From Anaerolineales bacterium (GTDB lineage: Bacteria; Chloroflexota; Anaerolineae; Anaerolineales; UBA4823), in the NCBI GenBank assembly GCA_016932955.1, contig JAFGBV010000227.1, positions 8,714 through 72,713 on the forward strand: DNA of 64,000 nt, given 5' to 3'. A program made the translations under genes and the position numbers. Below are positions 22,776 through 31,731 of the stretch, piece by piece; position 1 is the stretch's first letter, and every line of letters starts with the position of its first letter. The notes below the pieces were generated by a model, which saw nothing but the letters and a program-made list of their open reading frames with translations, was not told where the DNA came from and made no database searches.

Positions 22776-24233
22776 ATGAACAACATTCGACCACCCTTAG
22801 AGCCCCTACATTCGGAGTACCGCCTGCGCTATCTCAGTGATGAGCAGTTGGCAACGCTGCGCGAAGCCACGCTGGAAATTATGGAAACGGTGGGGGTGCG
22901 CTTCCCCTCGCAAAAATGCCTGTCCATCTTTGCTGACCACGGCGCACAGGTGGATTGGCAGCACAAGATTGTCCGCCTGCCGCGCGACCTGGTGCAAAAA
23001 GCAATGGCAGAAGTGCCGCGCTATTTTGTTATGGGCGCACGCGATCCCGTTCTCACACTGACTTTGCAGGATGGCTTAACATACTTCACCACAGATGGCT
23101 GCGGTGTGGAGACAATCGATCTAGAGACCCGTCAGCGCCGTCCTTCTTGCAAGGCCGATGTGGGAATGATGGCCAAGGTAGCCGATTATCTGCCATCGAT
23201 TGGCTTTTATTGGCCGATGGTCAGTGCGCAGGATTATCGCCGCGCCGCGCCCTTGCACGAGCTGGATGCCTCATGGAACAATACGGTCAAGCATGTGCAG
23301 AGCGAGACGGTTATGGGAGAGATTCCCTGCCGTTATGCGGTCGAAATGGCTACGGTGATCGCCGGCAGCCGTGAAGAGCTGCGCCGCCGCCCGCCTTTCT
23401 CGCTAGTGGTGTGTACCATTGCCCCCCTCGTACAGGATACAGCCGGAATCGAAGGCGCCCTGGTGCTGGCAGAGGCAGGTGTGCCAGTGGGTTTTCTGGC
23501 TATGCCAACTTTGGGCACCACAGCTCCGGCAACCCTGGCTGGCGCCCTGGCAGTAGGGGATGCCGAGGTCATCAGCGCAGCAGTGCTGATGCAGCTCCAT
23601 GCTCCGGGCGCGCCTGTCTTCCATTCGTTAATGCAGGCCTGGGCTGACCCACGCTCTGGGGCATATGTCAGCTATCCGCTGGACAGCCGCTGCCGCTACG
23701 CGCCTGTTGAAATAGCCCATCATTGGGGCATGCCGTCGCTGGGCGCGTGCTATGGCACCGATGCCCACGAAGCGGGTACCTGGCAGGCTGGAGGCGAGGT
23801 GGCTTTGGATCCCTATCAGGCTGGCCTGGCGAGCCCTGAGATTGTCACCGGGATGGGACTTTCCGAAACATACACGCTGCTCTATCCAGAGCAATTGGTG
23901 ATGGACGATGATCTATACCAGCGCGCCCGCTACCACCTGCTGAAAATGGATGTCAATGAGGACACACTGGCATTGGAAACCGTGCGCGCGGTGGGGCCTG
24001 GGGGCCACTTCCTGGCGCAGAAACATACCCGCCAGCATATCCGCGATGCATTTGTGCGTGGCATCACCCACCAGATTGGCGAGGATGGCAGTTACCAGGA
24101 TCCGCGCCAGGTGGCGATCGAGAAAACGAAGTGGATCTTGCAGAATCATCACCCGGAGCCGCTGGCAGCTGAGAAACAGGCAGAGCTGGGGCGCATCCTG
24201 GCTGCGGCAGATGCCGAATTGAATCAGGATTAG
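22776..24233 (+). CDS. MttB-family methyltransferase, copy 1
   Basis: The 485-residue product belongs to the trimethylamine methyltransferase (MttB) superfamily: an N-terminal LREATLEIMETVGVRFPS segment, then ATTDGCGVETIDL-like, FYWPMVSAQD, KHVQSE and a C-terminal AVGPGGHFLAQKHTRQH. There is no in-frame amber codon, so it belongs to the non-pyrrolysine branch, whose characterised members demethylate glycine betaine, proline betaine or carnitine. It would methylate the corrinoid protein of this operon. Copy 2 is close in sequence; the pair shares long stretches such as NNTVKHVQSETVMGE. Confidence 0.92.
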   Translation: MNNIRPPLEPLHSEYRLRYLSDEQLATLREATLEIMETVGVRFPSQKCLSIFADHGAQVDWQHKIVRLPRDLVQKAMAEVPRYFVMGARDPVLTLTLQDGLTYFTTDGCGVETIDLETRQRRPSCKADVGMMAKVADYLPSIGFYWPMVSAQDYRRAAPLHELDASWNNTVKHVQSETVMGEIPCRYAVEMATVIAGSREELRRRPPFSLVVCTIAPLVQDTAGIEGALVLAEAGVPVGFLAMPTLGTTAPATLAGALAVGDAEVISAAVLMQLHAPGAPVFHSLMQAWADPRSGAYVSYPLDSRCRYAPVEIAHHWGMPSLGACYGTDAHEAGTWQAGGEVALDPYQAGLASPEIVTGMGLSETYTLLYPEQLVMDDDLYQRARYHLLKMDVNEDTLALETVRAVGPGGHFLAQKHTRQHIRDAFVRGITHQIGEDGSYQDPRQVAIEKTKWILQNHHPEPLAAEKQAELGRILAAADAELNQD

Positions 24234-24251
24234 AAAAACCTATTATTACGG

Positions 24252-25715
24252 ATGAAACCGATGTCTACCGAAACACCACCTCTCACGCCAATCAAGCCTG
24301 CTTACCATTTATGCACCCTGGGTAATAACCAACTGGACCACATCCAATCTGCCACGTTGGAAGTGTTGGAACAGGTGGGTGTACACTGCCCTTCAGAGAA
24401 GGCGCTGCAGATCTATGCGGAGCACGGTGGGCAGGTGGATTTTGAGCGCCAGATCGTGCGCCTACCCGCGTCCTTGGTCATGAAGGCCATCGATCAGGCC
24501 CCGCGCTTCTATACCATGGGAGCACGCCAATCAGCATTTGATCTACGGCTAGATGGGTCAGCCCTGTATTGCGCCACAGATGGCTGCGGCGTTGAGACGA
24601 TCGATTTTTTAACACGGGAGAGGCGCCCATCAAAGAAGGAAGATACCGCTGCCATGGCGCGCGTGGCAGATTACCTGGGTGCTATCGGTTTTTACTGGCC
24701 GATAGTCAGTGCGCAGGATTTTCCCACAACAGCCCCCCTGCATGAATTGGATGCGGCTTTTAATAACACTGTGAAACATGTGCAGTCTGAGACCGTGATG
24801 GGAGAGCCGCTAGCACGCTATGCCATCGAAATGGCCAGGGTTGTTGCAGGAGATGAATCCACCCTGCGCCAGCGACCGCCACTCTCGCTGCTGGTGTGCG
24901 CTATCGCCCCGCTGGCGCAAGATAAGGATGGTCTAGAATCTGCGCTTCTCTTCGCACAGGCTGGATTACCCGTCGGGTTCATGTCGATGGTGAACACCGG
25001 CTCCACTGCCCCAGCCACATTAGCAGGTACGCTGGTGACTGGCGATGCAGAGATCATCTCTGCCCTGGCGCTGATCCAGATGGCCTGCCCAGGCGCTGCT
25101 GTCTTTCACTCGCTGATGCCTGGGATCATGCACCCGCGCACGGGCGCCTACCTCGGCACTGCCTGGGAGGGCACTTTGCTCTATGTGGCTGGTGTGGAAA
25201 TGGCACATCACTGGGGATTGCCAACCCTGGCGGGCGTCTTTGGCACGGATGCCCAGGTGCCCGGTTGGCAGGCCGCAGGTGATGCCGCATCCTCGCTGTT
25301 ATTGTGCGCCCTGGCAGGTGCAGAAACCGGCGCCGGTTTAGGTCTTCTAGAATCTTGCACACTGTTGTATCCAGAGGCGATTGTGCTGGATGCTGATATT
25401 CACCAGCGTGTGCGCCTGGAGGCTGGCGGTCTGGATACCAGCTCAGAAATGCTTGCCCTGGATGTGATCAAGGAGGTAGGGCCACGCGGCCATTTCCTGC
25501 GCCATAAGCACACCCGCACCCACCTGCGCCGGCGTCAGTTCTCAGATCTCACCACCCAACCTCTGGCTGAGGGCGGATACCGGGATCCGCTGGAGGCAGC
25601 ACGCGAAAAGGTGGCTTGGATCCTTGAGAACCACCACCCTCAGCCGCTGGAACCCGCCCAACAGAAGGAGCTCGAAAAGATACTGCAAACTGCAGAAAAG
25701 GAGCTGGCGCAGTGA
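24252..25715 (+). CDS. MttB-family methyltransferase, copy 2
   Basis: A 487-residue paralogue of the preceding gene, 18 bp downstream. It shares CATDGCGVETIDFLTRERRP-type, FYWPIVSAQDF, HELDAAFNNTVKHVQSE and SLLVCAIAPLAQD segments, and the C-terminal EVGPRGHFLRHKHTRTH in which the usual GPGG is GPRG. The resemblance to copy 1 is far greater than to copies 3 and 4, so these two look like the most recent duplication. No amber codon interrupts the frame. Substrate unknown. A second ATG nine bases in is a possible start. Confidence 0.92.
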   Translation: MKPMSTETPPLTPIKPAYHLCTLGNNQLDHIQSATLEVLEQVGVHCPSEKALQIYAEHGGQVDFERQIVRLPASLVMKAIDQAPRFYTMGARQSAFDLRLDGSALYCATDGCGVETIDFLTRERRPSKKEDTAAMARVADYLGAIGFYWPIVSAQDFPTTAPLHELDAAFNNTVKHVQSETVMGEPLARYAIEMARVVAGDESTLRQRPPLSLLVCAIAPLAQDKDGLESALLFAQAGLPVGFMSMVNTGSTAPATLAGTLVTGDAEIISALALIQMACPGAAVFHSLMPGIMHPRTGAYLGTAWEGTLLYVAGVEMAHHWGLPTLAGVFGTDAQVPGWQAAGDAASSLLLCALAGAETGAGLGLLESCTLLYPEAIVLDADIHQRVRLEAGGLDTSSEMLALDVIKEVGPRGHFLRHKHTRTHLRRRQFSDLTTQPLAEGGYRDPLEAAREKVAWILENHHPQPLEPAQQKELEKILQTAEKELAQ

Positions 25716-25764
25716 GCCTATCACCAGAGAACAGGTATGAGATCACCTTCCATCAGGATTCTTG

Positions 25765-27201
25765 ATGCGCACACTTCTGCAAGTTCTCTCAGCCGAAGAA
25801 CAAGCCCAGGTTCATGAGCGCAGCTTGAGCCTCCTGGACAGGGTGGGCTTGCGCGTGGAGACCGCTCGAGGCCGCGCGATCTTGGGGCAGGCCGGAGCCC
25901 ATGTGGATGAGCAGGAGCAGCGTGTCCACTTTCCGCGCGCGCTGATCGAAGAGGCATTGCGCCTGGCGCCACGCAAGTTCAAGCTCGGTGGCCGTCGCCC
26001 CGGCTACGAAATCGCCTTGAATGCCAACGATTGCACATTGCTGGCGGATGGAGGCGCTTTATTCGTATATGATGCCGAGCTTGGCATACGGCGGCTTGCG
26101 ACGCATGCCGATTGGGTCAAAGCCACCCATCTGATCGATGCCCTGGATGAGATTGGCTTGTATTGGTGGATGGTGCGCGATAGCCAGCAGTCTCTCTCTC
26201 CGGCAGATACTACTTCCTACTGGCGGGATGTGCTCACGCACACATCCAAGCATGTGCAGGATGTTGCCGAAGATCCATCGCAGGCAAGCTGGATCCTGGA
26301 AATCTTACAGGTGGTTTTCGGCGAGCGCAGAAAAATACGGCGCTTGCATCCTATCTCTTTCCTGGTTTGCCCATTCTCACCATTAACCATCGAAGGTCCA
26401 TACACAGACGCATACTTGGAGATGGTAGGATGGGATATTCCCCTGGCGGTGATGCCAATGCCTTTGATGGGGATTACAGCGCCTGGCAGGCTGATCTCAA
26501 CTATTATGCAGGGGAATTGCGAGGTATTGGGTTTCTTATGCCTCCAACAAGCAGCCGAGCCGGGAGCGCCTTTCATCTACGCCCCTGCGCTGGCTGTAGC
26601 GGAACCGCGCTCGGGCCGGTATGGTAGTGGTGCAGTAGAACATTCGCTACTGGGAGCAGCCGCTACCGAAATGGCGCGCTTCTACGGCTTCCCGGTTGAA
26701 GCTTCTACTGGTGGTTCGGACCATCATATCCCGAGCATCCAGGCTGGCTACGAGCGAGCGCTAAATTGGGTATTACCTGCGCTATCCTGGCCAGATATCC
26801 TGGTAGGGCCGGGGCTACTCAGTGGCTCTACCATGCTCAGCTTTGAGCAACTGATCATCGATGTTGAGATTTTCCAACGCTGCCGCCGCCTGCATAAGGG
26901 TATTGAAAGCATAGAGGAGTTTTGGCTGGAGGATATCATCGAAAGGGTGGGCCCGGGGGGAAATTTCCTGGCACAGCGCTCGACGCGCGATGCCCTGCGC
27001 TCAGGGGAATGGCACCTGGGAAACCTGGGAGTGCATGGAACCTACGAGGCCTGGGAATCTGCACAGGTGGATACCCTGGTCGAAGCGCGTGCCAGAATTG
27101 ATGAGATTCTGGCACATCACAGCCCTCTCCCATTAGATATGCAGGTGCAGCGAGAGTTGGATCAGATTGTTCTTAGATCGCAGCAAGAAGATCAGCGGTA
27201 G
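25765..27201 (+). CDS. MttB-family methyltransferase, copy 3
   Basis: A 478-residue MttB-like protein started at ATG 25765. It aligns with the family through LSAEEQAQVHERSLSLLDRV, LLADGGALFVYD, a KHVQDVAED segment and ERVGPGGNFLAQRSTRDAL. Several residues conserved in copies 1 and 2 (DGCGVETID) are replaced, so it is likely to use another substrate. There is no amber codon. It follows copy 2 by 49 bp. Confidence 0.9.
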   Translation: MRTLLQVLSAEEQAQVHERSLSLLDRVGLRVETARGRAILGQAGAHVDEQEQRVHFPRALIEEALRLAPRKFKLGGRRPGYEIALNANDCTLLADGGALFVYDAELGIRRLATHADWVKATHLIDALDEIGLYWWMVRDSQQSLSPADTTSYWRDVLTHTSKHVQDVAEDPSQASWILEILQVVFGERRKIRRLHPISFLVCPFSPLTIEGPYTDAYLEMVGWDIPLAVMPMPLMGITAPGRLISTIMQGNCEVLGFLCLQQAAEPGAPFIYAPALAVAEPRSGRYGSGAVEHSLLGAAATEMARFYGFPVEASTGGSDHHIPSIQAGYERALNWVLPALSWPDILVGPGLLSGSTMLSFEQLIIDVEIFQRCRRLHKGIESIEEFWLEDIIERVGPGGNFLAQRSTRDALRSGEWHLGNLGVHGTYEAWESAQVDTLVEARARIDEILAHHSPLPLDMQVQRELDQIVLRSQQEDQR

Positions 27202-27265
27202 AATCACCCTAACCAGGGAAGTGCGACTCTTCTCAACCTGGTAACCAGAGATAAGGAAAAGGACA

Positions 27266-28711
27266 ATGTTGAACTATCACGCCCAGATATTATCCCAAGA
27301 TGACAAAGAACGCATTCATGCCCAGAGTCTGCGTATCCTGGAGGAGGTAGGGGTGCGCTTCCACGGTGACGTGGCGCCCAAGGTGCTGCGCGAACATGGG
27401 ATCAGCATCGATCCCGAGGAAAAGATTGCCAGGCTGCCCGCTGAGCTGGTGAAGCACGCATTGGAGATAACGCCGAAATCCTTCGTGCTGGGGGCCAGAA
27501 ATCCCGCCTACTCGCTTGAGTTGCCCACTGCGGTGTCACGCTTTTGCATAGATGGCACAGCGGCTTTTGCCATTGATTTTCATAGCGGGGAAAGGCGTTA
27601 TGGCACGCTGGCAGATATCCGCGACTCTTTGCGTATCTTTCAGCAGATGGATCTGGGTGTGATGGCCTGGGCACCCACCTGTGCGGAGGATAAACCCTCC
27701 GGCTCTCGAGCGCTGCATGAGTTCCTGGCCATGGCGCGCTATTGTTCTAAGCATGGGCAGCATGAGCTGCACCAGGTGGCGCAGGTGCCTTACCTGGTGG
27801 AGGGGCTGGCAGCGATCATGGGCAGTGAAGATGCACTGCATAGTAGCAATGCCTATTCGCTGATCTACTGCCCGGTGGCGCCGTTGACCCACGATGGACA
27901 AATGCTGGACGCTTACCTGATGCTGGGGGAGTTTGGACTGCCGGTGATGATGATGCCCATGCCGGTCACAGGCACCACCGGTCCAGCAAGCCTGTTCTCA
28001 AATATTGTGGTTGCCAACGCCGAGGCGCTTTCGACAATCGTGATCTACCAGCTAGCAAACCCCGGCAGGCCGCTCATCTACGCCAGCGCCACCGGCATCA
28101 TGGACTTTCGCAACGGGGCGTATCTGGCAGGGGTGCCTGAGATGGCGCTGCAATCGGGGGCTCTGACCGAGATGGGAAAGTATTACGGTATGCCCACGGG
28201 AGCAGCAGGCTGTACCTCAGATGCCAAACAGGCTGGCCCAGAGGCCGTGTTAGAGAAATTTATCACCACGCTGCCCAATGTGCTGGCTGGCAGCGATATT
28301 ATTGTCGGCTATGGCGAGGTGGAAAGCGACCAGTTGCTGATCCTGGAGCAGATCATCGTGGATAACGAGATTGCCCACCTGTGCACACGCCTGGCGCAGG
28401 GAGTTGATAGCTCGGCGGAGAAGGATTTGTTTGCAGATATCGCCCAGGTGGGCCCTGGCGGACATTTTTTGAAAGCGAAGAGCACGCGCCAGGCTCCCCG
28501 CGGCCAGGAGTTCTACATGCCCCGCTGGATCGATCACAATGCATACGAAGCGTGGGTCGAGCTGGGGAAGCCATCGATGTATGCCAGAGCGCGAGATGAG
28601 GTGGAGCGCATCCTGGCAGAGCCGATGGTCGACCCACTCCCCGAGGCGGTGGAACAATCGCTGGATGATATCCTGGCCCGAGCAGATCAAGATTTGGGCA
28701 ACGCGAGCTGA
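27266..28711 (+). CDS. MttB-family methyltransferase, copy 4
   Basis: A 481-residue MttB-like protein preceded by AGGAAAAGGA. Typical segments are RILEEVGVRFHGD, FCIDGTAAFAIDF, a KHGQHELHQ segment, MPMPVTGTTGPASL and AQVGPGGHFLKAKSTRQ. It is closer to copy 3 than to copies 1 and 2 by motif pattern. It ends the operon and overlaps the convergent histidine-kinase gene by 25 bp, so there is no intergenic terminator. Confidence 0.92.
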   Translation: MLNYHAQILSQDDKERIHAQSLRILEEVGVRFHGDVAPKVLREHGISIDPEEKIARLPAELVKHALEITPKSFVLGARNPAYSLELPTAVSRFCIDGTAAFAIDFHSGERRYGTLADIRDSLRIFQQMDLGVMAWAPTCAEDKPSGSRALHEFLAMARYCSKHGQHELHQVAQVPYLVEGLAAIMGSEDALHSSNAYSLIYCPVAPLTHDGQMLDAYLMLGEFGLPVMMMPMPVTGTTGPASLFSNIVVANAEALSTIVIYQLANPGRPLIYASATGIMDFRNGAYLAGVPEMALQSGALTEMGKYYGMPTGAAGCTSDAKQAGPEAVLEKFITTLPNVLAGSDIIVGYGEVESDQLLILEQIIVDNEIAHLCTRLAQGVDSSAEKDLFADIAQVGPGGHFLKAKSTRQAPRGQEFYMPRWIDHNAYEAWVELGKPSMYARARDEVERILAEPMVDPLPEAVEQSLDDILARADQDLGNAS

Positions 28712-29343
28712 ATCAAAGCCCCCTGCTCATCCTCTTCGGCGCGCAGGAGCTTTCCACCGTGCAGATCGAGGATGCTCTGGGCGATATACCCGTAAATGGT
28801 CAGGTCACACTCTGACGGCGGCTGGAGTTTCTTCCCGTTGCTGCGGATCGTGAACAGGCATGTTTCCGGCTGTTCTATCGCCTGGATATCGATCTGCGCT
28901 TCCTCGCCAGTGAATTCAGCCACATAAGATACCCAGTTCGACAAACACTGGCGGATCAAGGCATCATCCGCTGTAACGGTACATGCTGGCGCTGAAAAGG
29001 TCACTTTGGCAGCCTTTTCACGCGTGCTCTGGCGCTTCCAATCTGCAATCATCTGTCCAAGCAGGTGATCCACCCGGCATTCGGCAAGTGATAAAACTCG
29101 CTCGCCACGCACCAGGCGGGCCATTTCCACCAACCCGCTCATCATGAACAAAGCATACATCCCATTCTGATACGCTACTGTTAAATCTTCGCGGGCCTGA
29201 TCGGAGATAGGTCCATCCATTCCCTTCAAAACCAGCTTAACGAATCCCAGGGCGCGATTGAAAGGCGACTTTAGATCATGCGCCTCTTTAGAAACAAATT
29301 CCACTAAATCAATTTCAGTTGGTAGTGTAAGAGATATCGGCAT
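28687..29343 (-). CDS. Short histidine-kinase-like protein
   Basis: 218 residues from ATG 29343; a GTG at 29394 would give a longer form. The phosphoacceptor box is EAHDLKSPF (His22) with a dimerisation helix pair, followed by an ATPase-like region that lacks clear N, G1 and G2 boxes; near the end QSILDLHGGKL and QGALIQLALP keep the shape of the HATPase C-terminus. There is no input domain, so it may act as a phosphotransfer or scaffold protein. It is convergent with the MttB operon. Confidence 0.7.
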   Translation of the reverse strand: MPISLTLPTEIDLVEFVSKEAHDLKSPFNRALGFVKLVLKGMDGPISDQAREDLTVAYQNGMYALFMMSGLVEMARLVRGERVLSLAECRVDHLLGQMIADWKRQSTREKAAKVTFSAPACTVTADDALIRQCLSNWVSYVAEFTGEEAQIDIQAIEQPETCLFTIRSNGKKLQPPSECDLTIYGYIAQSILDLHGGKLLRAEEDEQGALIQLALPKS

Positions 29344-29371
29344 ACTATAGATTATACATGTTTTACGAGAG

Positions 29372-29423
29372 TTGACGAAATCAAATAATATCACTAAAAT
29401 ACTTTCGTATGTTAACGATTAAC
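29372..29423 (+). promoter_or_regulatory. Promoter and candidate operator of the MarR/ABC exporter operon
   Basis: TTGACG (29372-29377) and TAAAAT (29395-29400) are 17 bp apart, a strong promoter. Twelve bases past the -10 box lies GTTAA-CGA-TTAAC (29411-29423), a palindrome expected for autoregulation by the MarR protein. Confidence 0.7.
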
Positions 29424-29458
29424 TTCCCTCACCATTATCAGGATCTTTACGAAAAGCC

Positions 29459-29926
29459 ATGACCACACACTCCGCTCCAATGTCAGAAGACCTGGACCAT
29501 ACCATTGATCATTTTTGGGAAACGATTCCTCCGCTGTGGCGGCTGGTGCGGGCTTATATCCGGGATGCCGCGGCACATAAATTTGGCATCACAGTGGAGC
29601 AATTCCACATCCTGCGCCATGTTTCGAAAGGTGCTATCTCCATGAGCCAGCTTGCAGAAGCACAGCATATCAGCCGACCCGCCATCAGCCAATCGATTGA
29701 TGCTCTAGTTCACAAAGGATTGGTTTTGCGCGCAGCCAATCAGCAGGACCGACGCTATATCCAGGTGCAATTGACTGCATCTGGTCGCGCACTGCTGGAG
29801 GCTATCTTTCAGGATACACGCTCCTGGATGCGCAGCAAATTGTGCGTACTCAGCCAGTCCGAGATGAAATCCATTAATCAGGCAATCACCAGGCTCAAAG
29901 AAGCATTGGAAGAACCCGCAGCCTGA
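29459..29926 (+). CDS. MarR-family regulator
   Basis: 155 residues with the winged-helix core FGITVEQFHILRHV, SMSQLAEAQHISRPAISQSI (recognition helix) and the wing RAANQQDRRYIQVQLT. MarR proteins usually repress efflux genes and release DNA on binding aromatic or lipophilic compounds. The two exporter genes downstream are the obvious targets. Confidence 0.93.
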   Translation: MTTHSAPMSEDLDHTIDHFWETIPPLWRLVRAYIRDAAAHKFGITVEQFHILRHVSKGAISMSQLAEAQHISRPAISQSIDALVHKGLVLRAANQQDRRYIQVQLTASGRALLEAIFQDTRSWMRSKLCVLSQSEMKSINQAITRLKEALEEPAA

Positions 29927-29966
29927 AAACCACCCTAACACAACGTCTCATTGAATCATAACCTTG

Positions 29967-31721
29967 ATGAATCACGTCACCAAACTCATTCCCTTTGTTC
30001 GGCCGTATTGGAAGCGAGCAGTAGCCTCCCTGGTACTATTAGTCGCTGTAGTAATCATGGATCTTGCCATCCCCCGGCTGGTGCAAAGAATCATAGACCA
30101 GGGCATCCTGCAGAATAACTTACCAGTGGTGTTGCAAACAACACTGGTAATGCTAACCATCTCCTTATTGAGCACCTTTTTTGCCATTGGGAACAACATC
30201 CTCTCCATCCAAGTTGGTGAAGGGGTAGCACGCGATCTGCGCGAAACGATGTTCTTGCATATCCAATCCTTTTCATTCGGCAACCTGGACCGTTTGAGAA
30301 CCGGTCAATTGATGGTTCGCCTCAGCAGCGACACCAGCGTAGTCCAGCGCCTGGTTCAGGTTTCCCTGCGCATCGGAACACGTGCTCCGCTGCTGATGAT
30401 TGGGAGTCTGGCGCTGATGTTCAACACCGATCGCCAGTTAGCACTGACGATGACCCCGCTGCTGCTGGTCACTTCTGGGATCATTGCCCTGTTCGTCTCT
30501 AAAATGAGCCCGCTCTATCGTGCCGTTCAGCAAAAGCTGGATTGGCTGAATACGGTGTTGCAAGAAAATATTGCTGGCGTGCGGGTGGTTAAAGCATTTG
30601 TGCAGGCTGACCATGAGGGCGAGCGTTTCGTAGAAGCCAACCAGGCCTTCACCGATCATACGATCCGGGTCATGCAGTATGTATCAACCCTCTCCCCCGC
30701 TCTCAGCATGTTTGTCGGTCTGGGCGTTGTCTTGGTCGTCTGGGCGGGAGGTTTACAGGCAATTGCCGGGTACCTTTCCCTGGGACAGATCGTCGCCTTC
30801 GTCAGCTACCTGCAAACTACTCTAGGACCACTGATGATCATGGTCATGCTCTCCAATGTTCTGGCAGCCGGAACTGCTTCAGCAGAGCGCGTCAGCGAGG
30901 TTCTGGAAACTGTACCCGAAGTGCAAGATGCTCCCAACGCGCTGGTCTTGCCAGAACTGACCATGGCGAAGGTGACTTTTGAGAATGCAGCCTTTCACTA
31001 TAATGGTGCTGCAGACGCAGAAATTCTCAAGAATATCAACCTGGTGGCTGAACCCCGCCAGACAGTAGCAATCTTAGGGGCAACAGGCGCCGGAAAATCT
31101 ACACTGATCAATCTAATCCCCCGCTTTTATAACCCTTGCGCCGGCAAGATCCTGATCAACGGCATCGATATCAGCCAGGTGGAGCAAGATTCGCTGCTGG
31201 CGCAGGTGGGCATTGTGCCGCAAGAGACCATCCTTTTCTCTGGTACAGTGCGCGATAACATCCGGTATGGTCACCCGGATGCCAGTCATGAAGAGGTGGT
31301 CGCAGTCGCCCAGGCTGCTCAGGCACATGACTTTATTCTTGCCCTGCCACAGGGATATGATACCCATATCGAAGAACGCGGCGTGAACCTCTCTGGTGGG
31401 CAGAAGCAGCGCATTGCCATCGCACGTGCATTACTCACCCGTCCCGCAATCCTGCTCCTGGATGACAGCACCAGCTCAGTGGATGTAGAAACGGAGGCAA
31501 AAATACAGGATGCTCTCTCCACATGGATGCAAAACAGCACCTGCTTTGTCGTTGCCCAACGCGTCAGCACTGTATTGAATGCAGATAAGATCATCATCAT
31601 TGATCAGGGACACATCGTTGGCGCGGGCACGCATGCTCAGTTAATGCAATCCAGCCCAATATACCAGGAAATCTATGCCTCACAGTTAGGAGAAGGCATC
31701 AACCTGGAACAGATGCTATAA
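29967..31721 (+). CDS. Multidrug-type ABC exporter half-transporter A
   Basis: The 584-residue protein has six N-terminal membrane helices and a C-terminal nucleotide-binding domain with Walker A GATGAGKST, Q-loop VPQETILFSG, signature LSGGQKQRIAIARAL and Walker B LLLDDSTSSVD. The residue after Walker B is Asp rather than the catalytic Glu (LLLDDS), which marks the degenerate site of a heterodimeric exporter. The partner is the next gene. ATG 29967 is used instead of the in-frame TTG at 29964. Confidence 0.93.
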   Translation: MNHVTKLIPFVRPYWKRAVASLVLLVAVVIMDLAIPRLVQRIIDQGILQNNLPVVLQTTLVMLTISLLSTFFAIGNNILSIQVGEGVARDLRETMFLHIQSFSFGNLDRLRTGQLMVRLSSDTSVVQRLVQVSLRIGTRAPLLMIGSLALMFNTDRQLALTMTPLLLVTSGIIALFVSKMSPLYRAVQQKLDWLNTVLQENIAGVRVVKAFVQADHEGERFVEANQAFTDHTIRVMQYVSTLSPALSMFVGLGVVLVVWAGGLQAIAGYLSLGQIVAFVSYLQTTLGPLMIMVMLSNVLAAGTASAERVSEVLETVPEVQDAPNALVLPELTMAKVTFENAAFHYNGAADAEILKNINLVAEPRQTVAILGATGAGKSTLINLIPRFYNPCAGKILINGIDISQVEQDSLLAQVGIVPQETILFSGTVRDNIRYGHPDASHEEVVAVAQAAQAHDFILALPQGYDTHIEERGVNLSGGQKQRIAIARALLTRPAILLLDDSTSSVDVETEAKIQDALSTWMQNSTCFVVAQRVSTVLNADKIIIIDQGHIVGAGTHAQLMQSSPIYQEIYASQLGEGINLEQML

Positions 31722-31731
31722 CCCTAAAGAT

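Noticed and set aside
22776..28711. Pyrrolysine (amber) codons in the MttB genes
   Set aside because: All four frames run full family length without an internal TAG, so none is needed.
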